A stretch of 64,000 bases of DNA from UBA2779 sp965232615 (GCA_965232615.1 OZ246985.1:1736001-1800000); one strand, 5' to 3'. Numbered from the stretch's first letter, positions 1 to 11,916 are shown. Numbers and translations: made by a program. The notes: a model not told the origin generated them from the letters alone.

Positions 1-2887
1 CGTTGCGTTCATATTTCTGTCTGTATTTCCTGGCAGGGCTCCGAGAAGCAACGTTCTTCTGGTGATTATTCTGATACACTGGTTCAAGTTTCAGGGGATT
101 GTAACCCGATGCCACTTCCCTGCCCTCGTCGTTCAATAAGCTGAAACGCACTTTAAGATAGTCTGGCAGTTTGTCCATTTCCCACATTGTATGGGGAATA
201 TCGACTCCATATTCTTTGTACAGCCAGGAAGACAGGGCATATTGTAGATTCTCAACTTGCGGCATATTCTTGAAGGCCTTTTCTGCTGTTTCCGCAATGG
301 GAAACAGTTGACGGCGTATATGTTTGGGTAGACTTCGCAGCATGGCTTCAATCTTCTCCCTGAGCAGTCCCGGAACCTTCCAGTCAATGGAACCATGTTC
401 AATATCTGTAAGTCGCCCTGATGGGATTTTCAAAGTAACACCATCATTTTTAGCACCAGGATTGAAATGGTATGCGAGTCTCCATTTTTCACCCGATAAA
501 TGCACTTCATCCGGGTACTGCTGGAGTTTTTCCTGCACATCAATGCCTGTAAGGAGGTCTTTTTCCTTCATGCACAGGATGGATTCCAGATTTCCATCTG
601 TTTTTAAGACTGTATTCAATGTAGAGACATCAAGAACTTCTGCTGGAAGTCGTTGATCATAAAATGCGAGTTGAGCGTCCTCTCCAGCCATGTAATCATT
701 CCGGCGGAGTTTAGATTCTACTGATTCCAGTTTGCGTATAAGACGTCTGTTATTTCTTAAAAATTCATAGTCCCGGGAATCCCTGTCAGCATTAATAAGA
801 AAACTGTTAATGAAGATCTCCCTGGCTTTCCGGGGGTTAACAGGTCCAAAGGGTACCATTTTTCCATCAGAAACAAGAAATCCAAACAGACGGGATTGTT
901 CCTCAGCCATCACTGATCCTGTTTTATTGTTCCAGTGTGGATTTATCCATTTCTTCGTCAGTAAATGCTCTCCCAGTTCTTCCAGCCATAGAGGATCAAC
1001 AGCAGCGACAGAACGGGCAAAGAGTCGGGATGTTCTCACCACCTCTGACGCAACAATCCACATTGCTGAAGTTTTCCTTGTTCCTGATCCCGGATGTATG
1101 TACACCTTTCTGTTTCGGGTTGCTTCATAACTACCGTCATTGGCAGATCTTGCAAGATGGGAAAGCAGACCGCTGATAATGGAACGGTGAATACTGGAGT
1201 ACCGTTGTGTATAACCACCCGTTTTATCCACCCATGGTTCAGGCTTCCTGCGATTGAGCCGATAGCCATTTTCTTCCATCATTAAAGCAAGTTGACGATG
1301 CACATCCATCCATTCCCGCATCCGGCGAAAAGAGAGATAATTCTCCCGGCAGTACCTCTTAAGTCTGGCTGAAAAGGCACCCTTACCTGATTGAGTGCGG
1401 AAACCATCCCATATATTCAACCAGGTAATGAAATCAGAATGCTCGTTTTTGAATCTGGCATGAGCCGATTCCGCCTGGGCTACTTTTTCCGGTGAGACTT
1501 CCCTGGGATCCTGTAAACTCAAAACCGCCACAATGGGCAGGATATCGCCAGGGCAGTTCTCCCTGTCCGCCTGAATCAGCATTCGAGCAAATCGGGGATC
1601 AATAGGCAGTTGGGCCATCATTTTCCCATCGGGAGTTAAGCTTCTGTCCTTCGTCGATACAAGAGCGCCGACTTCCATCAGTGTTCTAAGACCGTCTTTG
1701 ATTCCGGCAGTCGATGGAGGATCAACAAAAGGGAAATGTTCGATATCGGTTATATCGAGATCTATGAGACGCAGAATGACATCGGCAAGGTTCGTCCTTT
1801 TGATTTCAGGAAGTGTGTACTGGGGACGGGCAAGGTAATCCTCTTCTGAATAGAGGCGAATGCAGGTGCCATTTTCAACCCGGCCGCAACGTCCCGCTCG
1901 TTGATCCGCACTGGCCCTGGATATGGGATCGACAGGCAGCCCATGAGTACCTGTACCGGGATTGTAGCGGCTGATCCGGGCAAGCCCTGAATCGATAACA
2001 TAGCGTATTCCTGGTATTGTCAGGGAGGTTTCGGCGATATTGGTTGCAATAACAAGTTTGCGTTTACCTCCAGTCTCAAATACTTTCCGCTGTTCCGATG
2101 TCGGCATACGGGCGAAGAGTGAAAGGATGTTCAACCGGTTGGGATATTCCCTCCTGATCAGATCAATGGTATCCCTAATATCCTGCTCTGTTGGAAGAAA
2201 CACCAGAATATCACCACTCCGGCTACTGCTCAAAACATCCTGTACTGCCGTGGTTATTCGTTCTGTCAGGCTGAGTGTCGTTTTACTGTCCGGTGGTTTG
2301 TACAGTATCTCAACAGGGAATGTTCGGCCGCTCACTTCAATAATAGGGGCCTGTTTAAAATGTTCAGAAAACTTTTCTGTATCCAGGGTGGCCGAAGTGA
2401 TAATCAATTTCAAGTTTTTTCGCCGGTCTATCAATCGCCGTGTCATGCCCAGCAAAACATCAATGTTCAGGGAGCGTTCATGGGCCTCATCAATTATGAT
2501 GGTATTGTAGTGTCTCAAGGAAGGGTTATTCTGGATTTCTGTTAAAAGGATGCCATCTGTCATTATCCTGACAATATTCTCAGACTGACAGGAACTGTGA
2601 AATCGAATTTTGCAACCCACAAGATTCTTATTCCCCAGTTCTTCTCCAATCCGTTCCGCAACGGTCAGAGCCGCAATTCGCCGAGGCTGGGTACAGGCAA
2701 TCAGACCATGAACACCACGTCTGGCCTCAATGCACATTCTGGGTATCTGTGTTGTTTTTCCGCTGCCTGTTTCACCGGTGAGAATAATCACCTGATGCTG
2801 ACGGATTGCATCAATGATTTCCTTACGATGCTGAGTTATCGGCAGGTGTTCAGGATATACTGGTTTTGGGCTGACCTTACTCGTCAC
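1..2887 (-). CDS. hrpA: ATP-dependent RNA helicase HrpA, 3' end outside window
   Basis: This is a DEAH-box RNA helicase open to the left edge, so only about 962 N-terminal residues are visible; E. coli HrpA has about 1300. From a GTG start at 2887 the frame shows Walker A GETGSGKTT (about residues 38-46), DEAH in IIIDEAHERS, the SATLD motif III and the motif VI run QRAGRCGR. Further on come RLYSEEDYLARPQYTLPEI, typical of HrpA, and near the edge NDEGREVASG, typical of the DUF3418 tail. The start directly follows the stop of the upstream lipoprotein gene (TAAGTG) and has no clear ribosome binding site, which suggests translational coupling. HrpA proteins unwind RNA in the cytoplasm and are linked to mRNA processing and collided ribosomes. 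The frame has no complete ORF because its stop is beyond position 1. Confidence 0.93.
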   Translation of the reverse strand, partial: MTSKVSPKPVYPEHLPITQHRKEIIDAIRQHQVIILTGETGSGKTTQIPRMCIEARRGVHGLIACTQPRRIAALTVAERIGEELGNKNLVGCKIRFHSSCQSENIVRIMTDGILLTEIQNNPSLRHYNTIIIDEAHERSLNIDVLLGMTRRLIDRRKNLKLIITSATLDTEKFSEHFKQAPIIEVSGRTFPVEILYKPPDSKTTLSLTERITTAVQDVLSSSRSGDILVFLPTEQDIRDTIDLIRREYPNRLNILSLFARMPTSEQRKVFETGGKRKLVIATNIAETSLTIPGIRYVIDSGLARISRYNPGTGTHGLPVDPISRASADQRAGRCGRVENGTCIRLYSEEDYLARPQYTLPEIKRTNLADVILRLIDLDITDIEHFPFVDPPSTAGIKDGLRTLMEVGALVSTKDRSLTPDGKMMAQLPIDPRFARMLIQADRENCPGDILPIVAVLSLQDPREVSPEKVAQAESAHARFKNEHSDFITWLNIWDGFRTQSGKGAFSARLKRYCRENYLSFRRMREWMDVHRQLALMMEENGYRLNRRKPEPWVDKTGGYTQRYSSIHRSIISGLLSHLARSANDGSYEATRNRKVYIHPGSGTRKTSAMWIVASEVVRTSRLFARSVAAVDPLWLEELGEHLLTKKWINPHWNNKTGSVMAEEQSRLFGFLVSDGKMVPFGPVNPRKAREIFINSFLINADRDSRDYEFLRNNRRLIRKLESVESKLRRNDYMAGEDAQLAFYDQRLPAEVLDVSTLNTVLKTDGNLESILCMKEKDLLTGIDVQEKLQQYPDEVHLSGEKWRLAYHFNPGAKNDGVTLKIPSGRLTDIEHGSIDWKVPGLLREKIEAMLRSLPKHIRRQLFPIAETAEKAFKNMPQVENLQYALSSWLYKEYGVDIPHTMWEMDKLPDYLKVRFSLLNDEGREVASGYNPLKLEPVYQNNHQKNVASRSPARKYRQKYERN

Positions 2888-3535
2888 TTATTCGACCAGC
2901 ATAGTTTCCCGGGCTGTTCTGGCCTGGGGTTCGGTGTCATAGACATCAAAATCAATATCTCTTACCCAGCCCTTCATCCGGGATTCGGGCAGAATGATTT
3001 CAAGCCAGTAGCCGCTACCATCGGTATCCTCAACCTTGGTTATCACTTGAGCAATATATCCCCTTCTCAACACTCCAGTAACATCCGTTTCCATGCTCGA
3101 ACTCTTCATAAGTTTGAGGTAGGGTTTATTGACAACACCCCAGATTGACCGGGAGGTAAGAACAGGTGTTGGCGGCGGATCAAGATTGACGGGGAGTTTC
3201 TCCGGTTTGCAGGATATCATACTGATTATTAACAATAGGCAACCTCTAAAAAACCGTTTTTGGAATTTGGCGCAATGGCGGTGTGTTCCTCGGAGCTTTG
3301 CTCCTGCGGTACGCACCTGCTGTAGTTGGCGGTGTGTTCCTCGGAGCTTTGCTCCTGCGGTACGCACCTGCTGTAGTTGGCGGTGTGTTCCTCGGAGCTT
3401 TGCTCCTGCGGTACGCACCTGCTTACGTGAGAATTTTGACAACGTAGCAGCGAGGAAAAAGATCGAGCTAAAAACGAAATAAGGTTTTTTAGAGATGCCC
3501 AATAAAATGACTGCCATACCCGATTTATTGATCAA
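2888..3535 (-). CDS. SH3-like lipoprotein with in-frame repeat element in its signal peptide
   Basis: This 215-residue frame begins at a TTG overlapping the uvrB stop and ends directly before hrpA. The mature part starts near ISCKPEK and contains a bacterial SH3-like fold (GYIAQVITKVEDTDG, GYWLEI, KGWVRD), common in envelope lipoproteins. A 263-bp repeat element plus a 4-bp target duplication (AATA) sits inside the signal peptide; 267 bp is 89 codons, so the frame stays open. Removing element and duplication restores the leader MINKSGMAVILLLIISMISC, a textbook lipoprotein signal with K4, a hydrophobic core and a lipobox cysteine. Whether the interrupted gene is still exported is unknown. The residual KRFFRGCLLLIISMISC could act as a makeshift signal if translation starts inside the element. 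The specific function is not recognised. Confidence 0.75.
   Translation of the reverse strand: MINKSGMAVILLGISKKPYFVFSSIFFLAATLSKFSRKQVRTAGAKLRGTHRQLQQVRTAGAKLRGTHRQLQQVRTAGAKLRGTHRHCAKFQKRFFRGCLLLIISMISCKPEKLPVNLDPPPTPVLTSRSIWGVVNKPYLKLMKSSSMETDVTGVLRRGYIAQVITKVEDTDGSGYWLEIILPESRMKGWVRDIDFDVYDTEPQARTARETMLVE
3238..3500. repeat. Type A inverted-repeat element, copy A1 (3 hairpin units)
   Basis: This 263-bp element starts GGCAACCTCTAAAAAACC and ends GGTTTTTTAGAGATGCCC, forming an 18-bp terminal inverted repeat with few mismatches. It is flanked by the direct repeat AATA (3234-3237 and 3501-3504). Inside are three tandem 51-bp units from 3277, each foldable as outer stem GGTGYGTTCC/GGTACGCACC and inner stem GGAGC-TTT-GCTCC. 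The distal part (TTTTGACAACGTAGCAGCGAGG) is shared with the other type A copies. It lies inside the lipoprotein gene at 2888-3535. Confidence 0.9.
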
Positions 3536-5532
3536 GATTCCCGTAGTTTTTTAATTTCATCCCTGAGAACAGCGGCTTCTTCGTATTCCAGGTTTTTGGC
3601 CCGTTCTGTCATCTCGTTTTCAAGGGCAATTATTAAACGCTTTTTCTGTTTGAGGTCCAGAAGATTGGTGGATTTCTTCATCACATCAATGCTCATCTGC
3701 TCAGCTTTACGCTTGCTCTCACTCCTGCGTACAAGGATGTCCTGTATCTCTTTACGGATGGTTTGGGGAGTAATGCCATTCGCTTCATTATAGGCTGTTT
3801 GAATACTCCGCCGCCTGTCAGTTTCTGCTATGGCCTTCTTCATCGCTTCGCTTATATCGTCTGCATACATTATCACTTTTCCATTGACATTTCTGGCTGT
3901 ACGGCCAATGGTTTGTATTAGACTTGTCTCACTGCGGAGAAATCCAATTTTATCCGCATCGATTATGGCAGCCAGAGCCACTTCGGGTATATCCAAACCC
4001 TCTCGGAGTAAATTGATTCCTACCAGAACATTGAATAATCCCCTGCGGAGATCGCGTATGATTTCAACTCTTTCAATGGTTTCTACCTCACTGTGCAGAT
4101 ACCTTGCTTTCAAACCTGAGCCGTTAAGATAATCGGTTAATTCCTCTGCCATCCTTTTTGTAAGAGTGGTAACCAGAACCCGTTCATCTCTTTCAATACA
4201 GTTCCGAATTTCTCCATAGAGGTCTTCTATCTGTCCCTGACTTGACCTCACCTCTATGGGAGGATCAAGCAATCCGGTAGGACGGATCAATTGCTCAACA
4301 ATAACCTGACTCTTATTCTTTTCTTCCTCGCCAGGAGTTGCAGAAACATACACAACCTTATCAAGCTGACGTTCGAATTCATCGTAAACCAGAGGTCTAT
4401 TGTCGAGAGCCGAAGGCAAACGGAACCCAAAATCAACCAGATTGAGTTTTCGAGATCTATCGCCAGCATACATTGCCCTTATCTGCGACAGGGTAACATG
4501 GGATTCATCAACAAACGTAATAAATTCTTCAGGGAAGTAATCAAGAAGGACTTCCGGCCGTTCTCCGGGCATACGCATTGTTAGGTGACGGCTGTAATTC
4601 TCTATACCGGAGCAATAACCCATCTCTGCAAGCATCTCCAGGTCATATTCTACCCGTGTTTTAAGACGCTGGGCTTCCATTGTTTTTCCCTGAACCTCCA
4701 GGGTTTCCAGTCGATCTTCCAGTTCTTCCTGTATTGTATTCACTGCAATTTCCACGCGCTTTTCGGGCATCACAAAATGCTTGGCTGCATAGATTTTAGT
4801 CATGTCGAGGGATTCGATCACCTCTCCGGTTACAGAGTGAATTCTATCAATTCCATCCACCCGGTCAAAGTCCAGGCTTATCCTGTAGGCAATTCTGTCA
4901 AGGTAGGCGGGATAGATCTCGATGACATCCCCCCGTATGCGGAATTTACCACGCTCTAGAACAGAATCATTGCGCTGATATTGCATGTTCACCAATTCCA
5001 GGCGAAAATTATGAACATCAATCTCATCGCCGGAGTGGATTTGCAAAACCATGTCCCTGTAGGTCTCCGTACTGCCCAAACCGTAAATACAGGACACTGT
5101 CGCAACAATAATCACATCGTTTCTTTCCAGGAGACTCATAGTGGCCGAAAGACGCATCCGCTCAATTTCTTCATTAATACTGGAATCTTTTTCAATATAG
5201 AGATCGCGGGATGGAAGATAGGCTTCCGGCTGATAGTAATCAAAATAGGAAACAAAATATTCCACCGCATTGTCAGGAAAAAATTCCTTGAATTCCCTGT
5301 AAAGTTGAGCCGCGAGGGTTTTATTATGGCAGATAACAAGTGCTGGTAATTGAACCCTCTCAATGGTTTTTGCCATGGTGTAGGTTTTTCCGGAACCCGT
5401 TACTCCCAGTAGAGTTTGATTGCTGATACCTGACATTAAACCTTCGGAAAGTGTTTCAATGGCCGATGGCTGATCTCCTGTCGGTTCAAAAGGTGCTTCT
5501 GTCCTGAATTTCCCAACCATCTCAATTTCCAT
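3532..5532 (-). CDS. uvrB: Excinuclease ABC subunit B
   Basis: UvrB is the damage-verifying helicase-like subunit of nucleotide excision repair. It binds UvrA and then recruits UvrC. The 666-residue product is the usual length. Visible motifs are Walker A GVTGSGKTYTMAKTI (about residues 43-57), the beta-hairpin region YYQPEAYLPSRDLYIEKD, the TFVDESHVTLSQ motif II, the helicase tract GINLLREGLDIPEV, QTIGRTARN, and a C-terminal UVR motif (ALENEMTERAKNLEYEEAA) that contacts UvrC. The start is ambiguous: ATG 5532 overlaps the protease gene by 11 nt, while the in-frame ATG at 5520 gives MVGKFRTEAPF and has a weak GGAAA upstream. The overlap with degQ and the lipoprotein gene implies one transcript. 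Confidence 0.97.
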   Translation of the reverse strand: MEIEMVGKFRTEAPFEPTGDQPSAIETLSEGLMSGISNQTLLGVTGSGKTYTMAKTIERVQLPALVICHNKTLAAQLYREFKEFFPDNAVEYFVSYFDYYQPEAYLPSRDLYIEKDSSINEEIERMRLSATMSLLERNDVIIVATVSCIYGLGSTETYRDMVLQIHSGDEIDVHNFRLELVNMQYQRNDSVLERGKFRIRGDVIEIYPAYLDRIAYRISLDFDRVDGIDRIHSVTGEVIESLDMTKIYAAKHFVMPEKRVEIAVNTIQEELEDRLETLEVQGKTMEAQRLKTRVEYDLEMLAEMGYCSGIENYSRHLTMRMPGERPEVLLDYFPEEFITFVDESHVTLSQIRAMYAGDRSRKLNLVDFGFRLPSALDNRPLVYDEFERQLDKVVYVSATPGEEEKNKSQVIVEQLIRPTGLLDPPIEVRSSQGQIEDLYGEIRNCIERDERVLVTTLTKRMAEELTDYLNGSGLKARYLHSEVETIERVEIIRDLRRGLFNVLVGINLLREGLDIPEVALAAIIDADKIGFLRSETSLIQTIGRTARNVNGKVIMYADDISEAMKKAIAETDRRRSIQTAYNEANGITPQTIRKEIQDILVRRSESKRKAEQMSIDVMKKSTNLLDLKQKKRLIIALENEMTERAKNLEYEEAAVLRDEIKKLRES

Positions 5533-6733
5533 TTCGTTTCGACAATATCAATTCAACATCAATTCTCTTTCTTCCCCTGACCAGGTTGACCGTTACTTCA
5601 TCTCCGGGCCGAGAGCGTTCCAGCGCCACATAAAGATCTCCCAGGGAAGAGATGTTTTCACCATTAATACCAACAATGATGTCCCCCCCCAGATAGATAA
5701 CTGTGGAACCGCTTCGTACAGCTTTACTGGTTCTCCCCCCCTGTATACCGGCAGATTCGGCATTACCACCAGCCTTAACCCGTGAGACTAGAATCCCCTG
5801 GTTCACACTTAATTTCGCATAGCGGACCAGGGAAGGAAATAGTTGGACTGGCTCAATGTCAATCCAGCCGCGTCGCACATATCCATATTCAATAAGATCG
5901 GGAACGATTCTCAAGGCCGTATCAACAGGAACAGCAAATCCGATGCCAACAGACCCTCCCGATGGTGTATAAATCATTGTATTAACACCAATAAGTTCTC
6001 CACGAGCATTGAGTAATGGGCCACCTGAATTTCCAGGATTTATCGATGCATCGGTTTGAATGAGATCCTGGAGAACAATGCCTCTATCATTTTTAAGGGG
6101 CCGCCCGAGACCAGAAATGATGCCGGTTGTGAGAGTCCGTTCAAAGGCGAATGGATTCCCGATAGCCAGTACTTTCTGGCCAACCCTCAGTCCTGATGAT
6201 TCTCCAAAAGGGATTGTCGTCACCTTGTGATTCCCTGGATCGATTTTCACAACGGCCAGATCGTTTTCCTGATCCGAACCAATGACCTCACCTTCAAATG
6301 TTTCCCCATCGGCAAGAGTAACATTAACCTTATAGGCTTTTTCCACGACATGATTATTGGTCAGTATGTAACCCCGGACATCAATGATGGAACCGGAACC
6401 TGATGAACCTTCCCTGGGGACTGGTTCCAGAAACCAGTTATAACCCATAACCTCTGTTGTGATGTTAACAACGCCCTCATTCAGTTTGTCATAAATTGAA
6501 ATATTCTCAATTTCATCCCTGGTGTAGTTCTCTGTCAAAGGAGTATTGGCGACAGAATCAATTTCACTTTCCTGAAATTCATAATCGGGAGAACCTGAAA
6601 TCGACAGGCTTGGGGAAGCTGCTTCATTCCGGCCTTGACCAAAATTGATAATCCCAAACCCAGAGAGCAGGATTAGAACGAGAAGTAATATTATAAAAAC
6701 GATAAAATATAATTGGATTTTCCCGGATTTCAT
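5522..6733 (-). CDS. degQ: HtrA/DegQ-family serine protease
   Basis: This is an envelope protease of the trypsin-like S1C family, involved in quality control of periplasmic proteins. Residues 7-31 form one hydrophobic membrane segment with no cleavage site, so it is probably anchored. The catalytic triad is visible as H128 in ILTNNHVV, D158 in NDLAVVKID and S236 in INPGNSGGPL. A single C-terminal PDZ domain contains GGDIIVGINGENISSLGDLY. At 403 residues it matches DegS/DegQ-like proteins with one PDZ better than DegP with two. The gene overlaps uvrB at its 3' end, an unusual pairing that suggests co-transcription with DNA repair. Confidence 0.93.
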   Translation of the reverse strand: MKSGKIQLYFIVFIILLLVLILLSGFGIINFGQGRNEAASPSLSISGSPDYEFQESEIDSVANTPLTENYTRDEIENISIYDKLNEGVVNITTEVMGYNWFLEPVPREGSSGSGSIIDVRGYILTNNHVVEKAYKVNVTLADGETFEGEVIGSDQENDLAVVKIDPGNHKVTTIPFGESSGLRVGQKVLAIGNPFAFERTLTTGIISGLGRPLKNDRGIVLQDLIQTDASINPGNSGGPLLNARGELIGVNTMIYTPSGGSVGIGFAVPVDTALRIVPDLIEYGYVRRGWIDIEPVQLFPSLVRYAKLSVNQGILVSRVKAGGNAESAGIQGGRTSKAVRSGSTVIYLGGDIIVGINGENISSLGDLYVALERSRPGDEVTVNLVRGRKRIDVELILSKRNGN

Positions 6734-6844
6734 TCCTTCAGTATATTTTCTTGAAGCAATCAGATAAAGACCTTTTCAATTCTTCCAGCCTTAAAAGGTG
6801 CAAAGTACCAGAGGATTCCAGTCAAGGACCTTCAGACAATGAGG

Positions 6845-7324
6845 TTACCCGTTTGATAAGACTTTCTGCCTGAGATCCTTGAACAGGGCATGACAGGTTC
6901 TCTCAGTAATCATCCATACTTCTTCGAAACCAGCCATACCCCCATACCATGGATCCGGAACATCCCCTGGTCCCTGAGGATCAAAATCTCGAAACATTAC
7001 AATTCTTTTTAGCTTCGCTGGATTTCCAGCCTTCCTCGCTGCTTTCTGGTAGTGACTACGATCCATGGTGAGGAGTAAATCATAATCAGAAAGATCAGAT
7101 TGAACGAGCTGACGCGAGTAATGATCCAGGTGGACACCGTGTCGTTTCGCTGTTTCCCTCATCCGGGAATCCACCTGTTCACCAGAATGCCAGGCATCAG
7201 TGCCGCTTGATTCAACAAAAAAATGAGATTCCAGATCATTATCCTTGATCAGTTTTTCCATCAGACCATGGGCAAGAGGACTCCGGCAAATGTTGCCAGT
7301 ACAAATGAACATAATTCGGTACAT
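6845..7324 (-). CDS. Low-molecular-weight protein-tyrosine phosphatase
   Basis: This cytoplasmic phosphatase is 159 residues, the normal length for the family. The P-loop CTGNICRS carries the nucleophile C8 and R14, and the general acid is D124 in VPDPWYGG, the usual DP motif near the C terminus. These enzymes remove phosphate from tyrosine residues, and some act on arginine phosphate or small substrates. The start is the ATG at 7324, giving MYRIMFIC, the standard family N terminus. About 110 bp separate it from the protease gene, so it may or may not share a transcript. Confidence 0.95.
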   Translation of the reverse strand: MYRIMFICTGNICRSPLAHGLMEKLIKDNDLESHFFVESSGTDAWHSGEQVDSRMRETAKRHGVHLDHYSRQLVQSDLSDYDLLLTMDRSHYQKAARKAGNPAKLKRIVMFRDFDPQGPGDVPDPWYGGMAGFEEVWMITERTCHALFKDLRQKVLSNG

Positions 7325-7932
7325 GAATGAAGTATGTCAGAACCAGTAAATCATGAAAAGACCGGTGAAATACAGCTTACTACTGGATGGGAATCAAACA
7401 CAGTGTCAGAAAGCCTGTAAAACCCACTTCAACCCATGGTGAATTGTAACATTAACTGTCCGCGATAAAGAGGGCAAAAGAAGCCCCATGAAACTCATGT
7501 ATACTACTTATGTAAAGACAGGAGTTAACATGGGACAAGAACACAATAGCACAAGCCCGAGGAACACACCGCCACTTCGTCAATTTCCTAAAGCTGTTTT
7601 TCAGAGGTACCCTATTGAAATTAGACCCTGAAGCCGCCCACTGCTGGATGAACAAACATCTTGAACACAGTTATGAGCCATTATTATATGAGCCCTTATC
7701 ACTATCTGGGCGCAACCCTTCGGGTCGGGCTTTCCGCTCCAATGCCTTAATCCGGCAGCCTGGCTCAGTGTAAGAACAGTATGACCGGTGATCGTGCTAT
7801 CGGGTGGACTCATGCCAGCCAAACAGGCATTCCCCGGTTTCTACAAGTCATCCATAACAATTATCCGGAAAAAAGAAATGGAGATTGCTATCTCCATAGA
7901 TCTGTCTGGAGAAAGGAATAATTACCTAAATA
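7325..7932. other. Intergenic stretch with gene remnants and no intact gene
   Basis: No complete gene is convincing here. It contains one copy of the short motif CAGTGTCAGAAAGCCTGT (7401-7418), and an orphan translation start at 7530 (AGGAG at 7520-7524, then ATG GGA CAA GAA) that runs into a decayed type A repeat after about ten codons. A small hairpin AACCC-TTC-GGGT lies in a GC-rich patch around 7709-7735. A TATACT hexamer at 7500-7505 could be the -10 box of the lost gene. The rest shows no recognisable structure. Confidence 0.5.
7555..7612. repeat. Decayed type A element, copy A2 (one end only)
   Basis: The sequence AGCCCGAGGAACACACCGCC followed by ACTTCGTCAATTTCC and the end TTTTTCAGAGGTACCC matches the hairpin-proximal end of type A elements in the same orientation as A3. 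The other end and the full hairpin are missing. Confidence 0.75.
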
Positions 7933-8006
7933 TGGGTCCACCAGGACTCGAACCTGGGACCAACGGATTATGAGTCCGTTGCTCTAACCAACTGAGCTAT
8001 AGACCC
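7933..8006 (-). tRNA. tRNA with CAT anticodon (Ile2 or elongator Met)
   Basis: The reverse strand folds as a complete cloverleaf: acceptor GGGTCTA with TGGACCC, D arm TAGCTCAGTTGGTTAGAGC, anticodon loop CTCATAA and T arm CCAGGTTCGAGTCCTGG. The CAT anticodon fits either elongator methionine or an isoleucine tRNA modified by TilS to lysidine. The variable region TTGGTC leans towards Ile2, but sequence alone does not settle it. CCA is not encoded. Confidence 0.93.
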
Positions 8007-8021
8007 TGAAAAGTGGCTGAA

Positions 8022-8501
8022 GGGCACCTCTAAAAACCCATTGAGATCTTGACTCGACCTGCCTGCCGCGCAGGGGACGGCGCAGGCAGGTCTTTTCTGC
8101 CGCTACTGCGTTGTCAAAATGCTCACGTAATCAGGTGCGTACCGCAGGGCGTAGCCCGAGGAACGCACCGCAAACTAATCAGGTGCGTACCGCAGGGCGT
8201 AGCCCGAGGAACGCACCGCAAACTAATCAGGTGCGTACCGCAGGGCGTAGCCCGAGGAACGCACCGCAAACTAATCAGGTGCGTACCGCAGGGCGTAGCC
8301 CGAGGAACGCACCGCAAACTAATCAGGTGCGTACCGCAGGGCGTAGCCCGAGGAACGCACCGCAAACTAATCAGGTGCGTACCGCAGGGCGTAGCCCGAG
8401 GAACGCACCGCAAACTAATCAGGTGCGTACCGCAGGAGCAAAGCTCCGAGGAACGCACCGCCATTTCGTCAATTTCCTGAAGCTGTTTTTTATAGGCACC
8501 C
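8022..8501. repeat. Type A element, copy A3 (7 hairpin units)
   Basis: This 480-bp element is bounded by GGGCACCTCTAAAAACCC and TTTTTTATAGGCACCC and flanked by TGAA on both sides (8018-8021 and 8502-8505, reading the edge as CTGAA/TGAATG). Seven tandem units start at 8132: six 48-bp units with inner hairpin GGGC-GTA-GCCC and one with GGAGC-AAA-GCTCC. A further 37-bp palindrome with arms GACCTGCCTGC/GCAGGCAGGTC sits at 8056-8092. It lies between the CAT tRNA and the 5S rRNA terminator. Long frames across the array exist only because the units are multiples of three. Confidence 0.92.
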
Positions 8502-8574
8502 TGAATGCTATACAGGATGACAATTCTCGTCAATAGCAGAGCTGAGAAGAAATCCTGACTAAGCTGCACTGGAC

Positions 8575-8639
8575 AAAAAAAATCCCCAAACTTCAGTTGG
8601 TTATGTAAAACAGGATGCTCAACAACGAAGAAATGGGGA
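8575..8639 (-). terminator. Rho-independent terminator of the rrn operon
   Basis: Read on the minus strand just after 5S rRNA, arms containing CCCCA and CTTC (8627-8639) pair with GAAG and TGGGG (8584-8594), followed by a run of eight T (8575-8582). The loop is long, about 35 nt, but position and T tract fit the end of the ribosomal transcript. Confidence 0.7.
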
Positions 8640-8646
8640 CAGAAAA

Positions 8647-8757
8647 CCTGGCAACGACCTACTCTCCCACATCAAGTGCAGTACCATCGGCGCTGGCGGG
8701 CTTAACGACCGTGTTCGGGATGGGAACGGGTGTGCCCCCGCCGCTATAGCCACCAGG
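8647..8757 (-). rRNA. rrf: 5S ribosomal RNA
   Basis: The reverse strand reads CCTGGTGGCTATAGCGGCGG, then the conserved CCCGTTCCCATCCCGAACAC and CGCCGATGGTACTGC, and ends GGTCGTTGCCAGG. Terminal arms CCTGG and CCAGG pair. It lies downstream of 23S and before a terminator. Confidence 0.97.
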
Positions 8758-8831
8758 TAATTAATTACAATAGTTCTGTGTGTCAGAAGGCATGATATGA
8801 GTCATACCTTACGAAGGATTAAAGAATAATA

Positions 8832-11802
<2,971 letters not shown>

Positions 11803-11811
<9 letters not shown>

Positions 11812-11824
11812 TATTATTCTTTAA
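11803..11824 (-). other. 5' strand of 23S processing stem
   Basis: These 22 bases are a perfect inverted complement of 8819-8840 on the far side of 23S rRNA. Such stems bring both ends of precursor 23S together for RNase III cleavage. Confidence 0.85.
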
Positions 11825-11916
11825 CCCTTCCCTGTCCTGAGGAATACCATACCAATCCCGGTACGGAAACTCCAACACATTTAAAAGAACAAAAAAACGG
11901 CATCAATATGCCATTC

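Noticed and set aside
1..2700. Plus-strand ORFs of 60-183 codons in the first 3 kb
   Set aside because: They are shadows of hrpA, whose true frame lacks a stop within the window.
8132..8462. Possible CRISPR array
   Set aside because: The 48-bp units are contiguous with identical or near-identical linkers and no unique spacers, and the unit is a long hairpin. No cas genes are nearby.
8111..8569. Three overlapping ORFs of 141-148 codons across the 8022-8501 region
   Set aside because: They consist of the 48-bp hairpin unit translated in different frames and strands. Unit length divisible by three explains the open frames.
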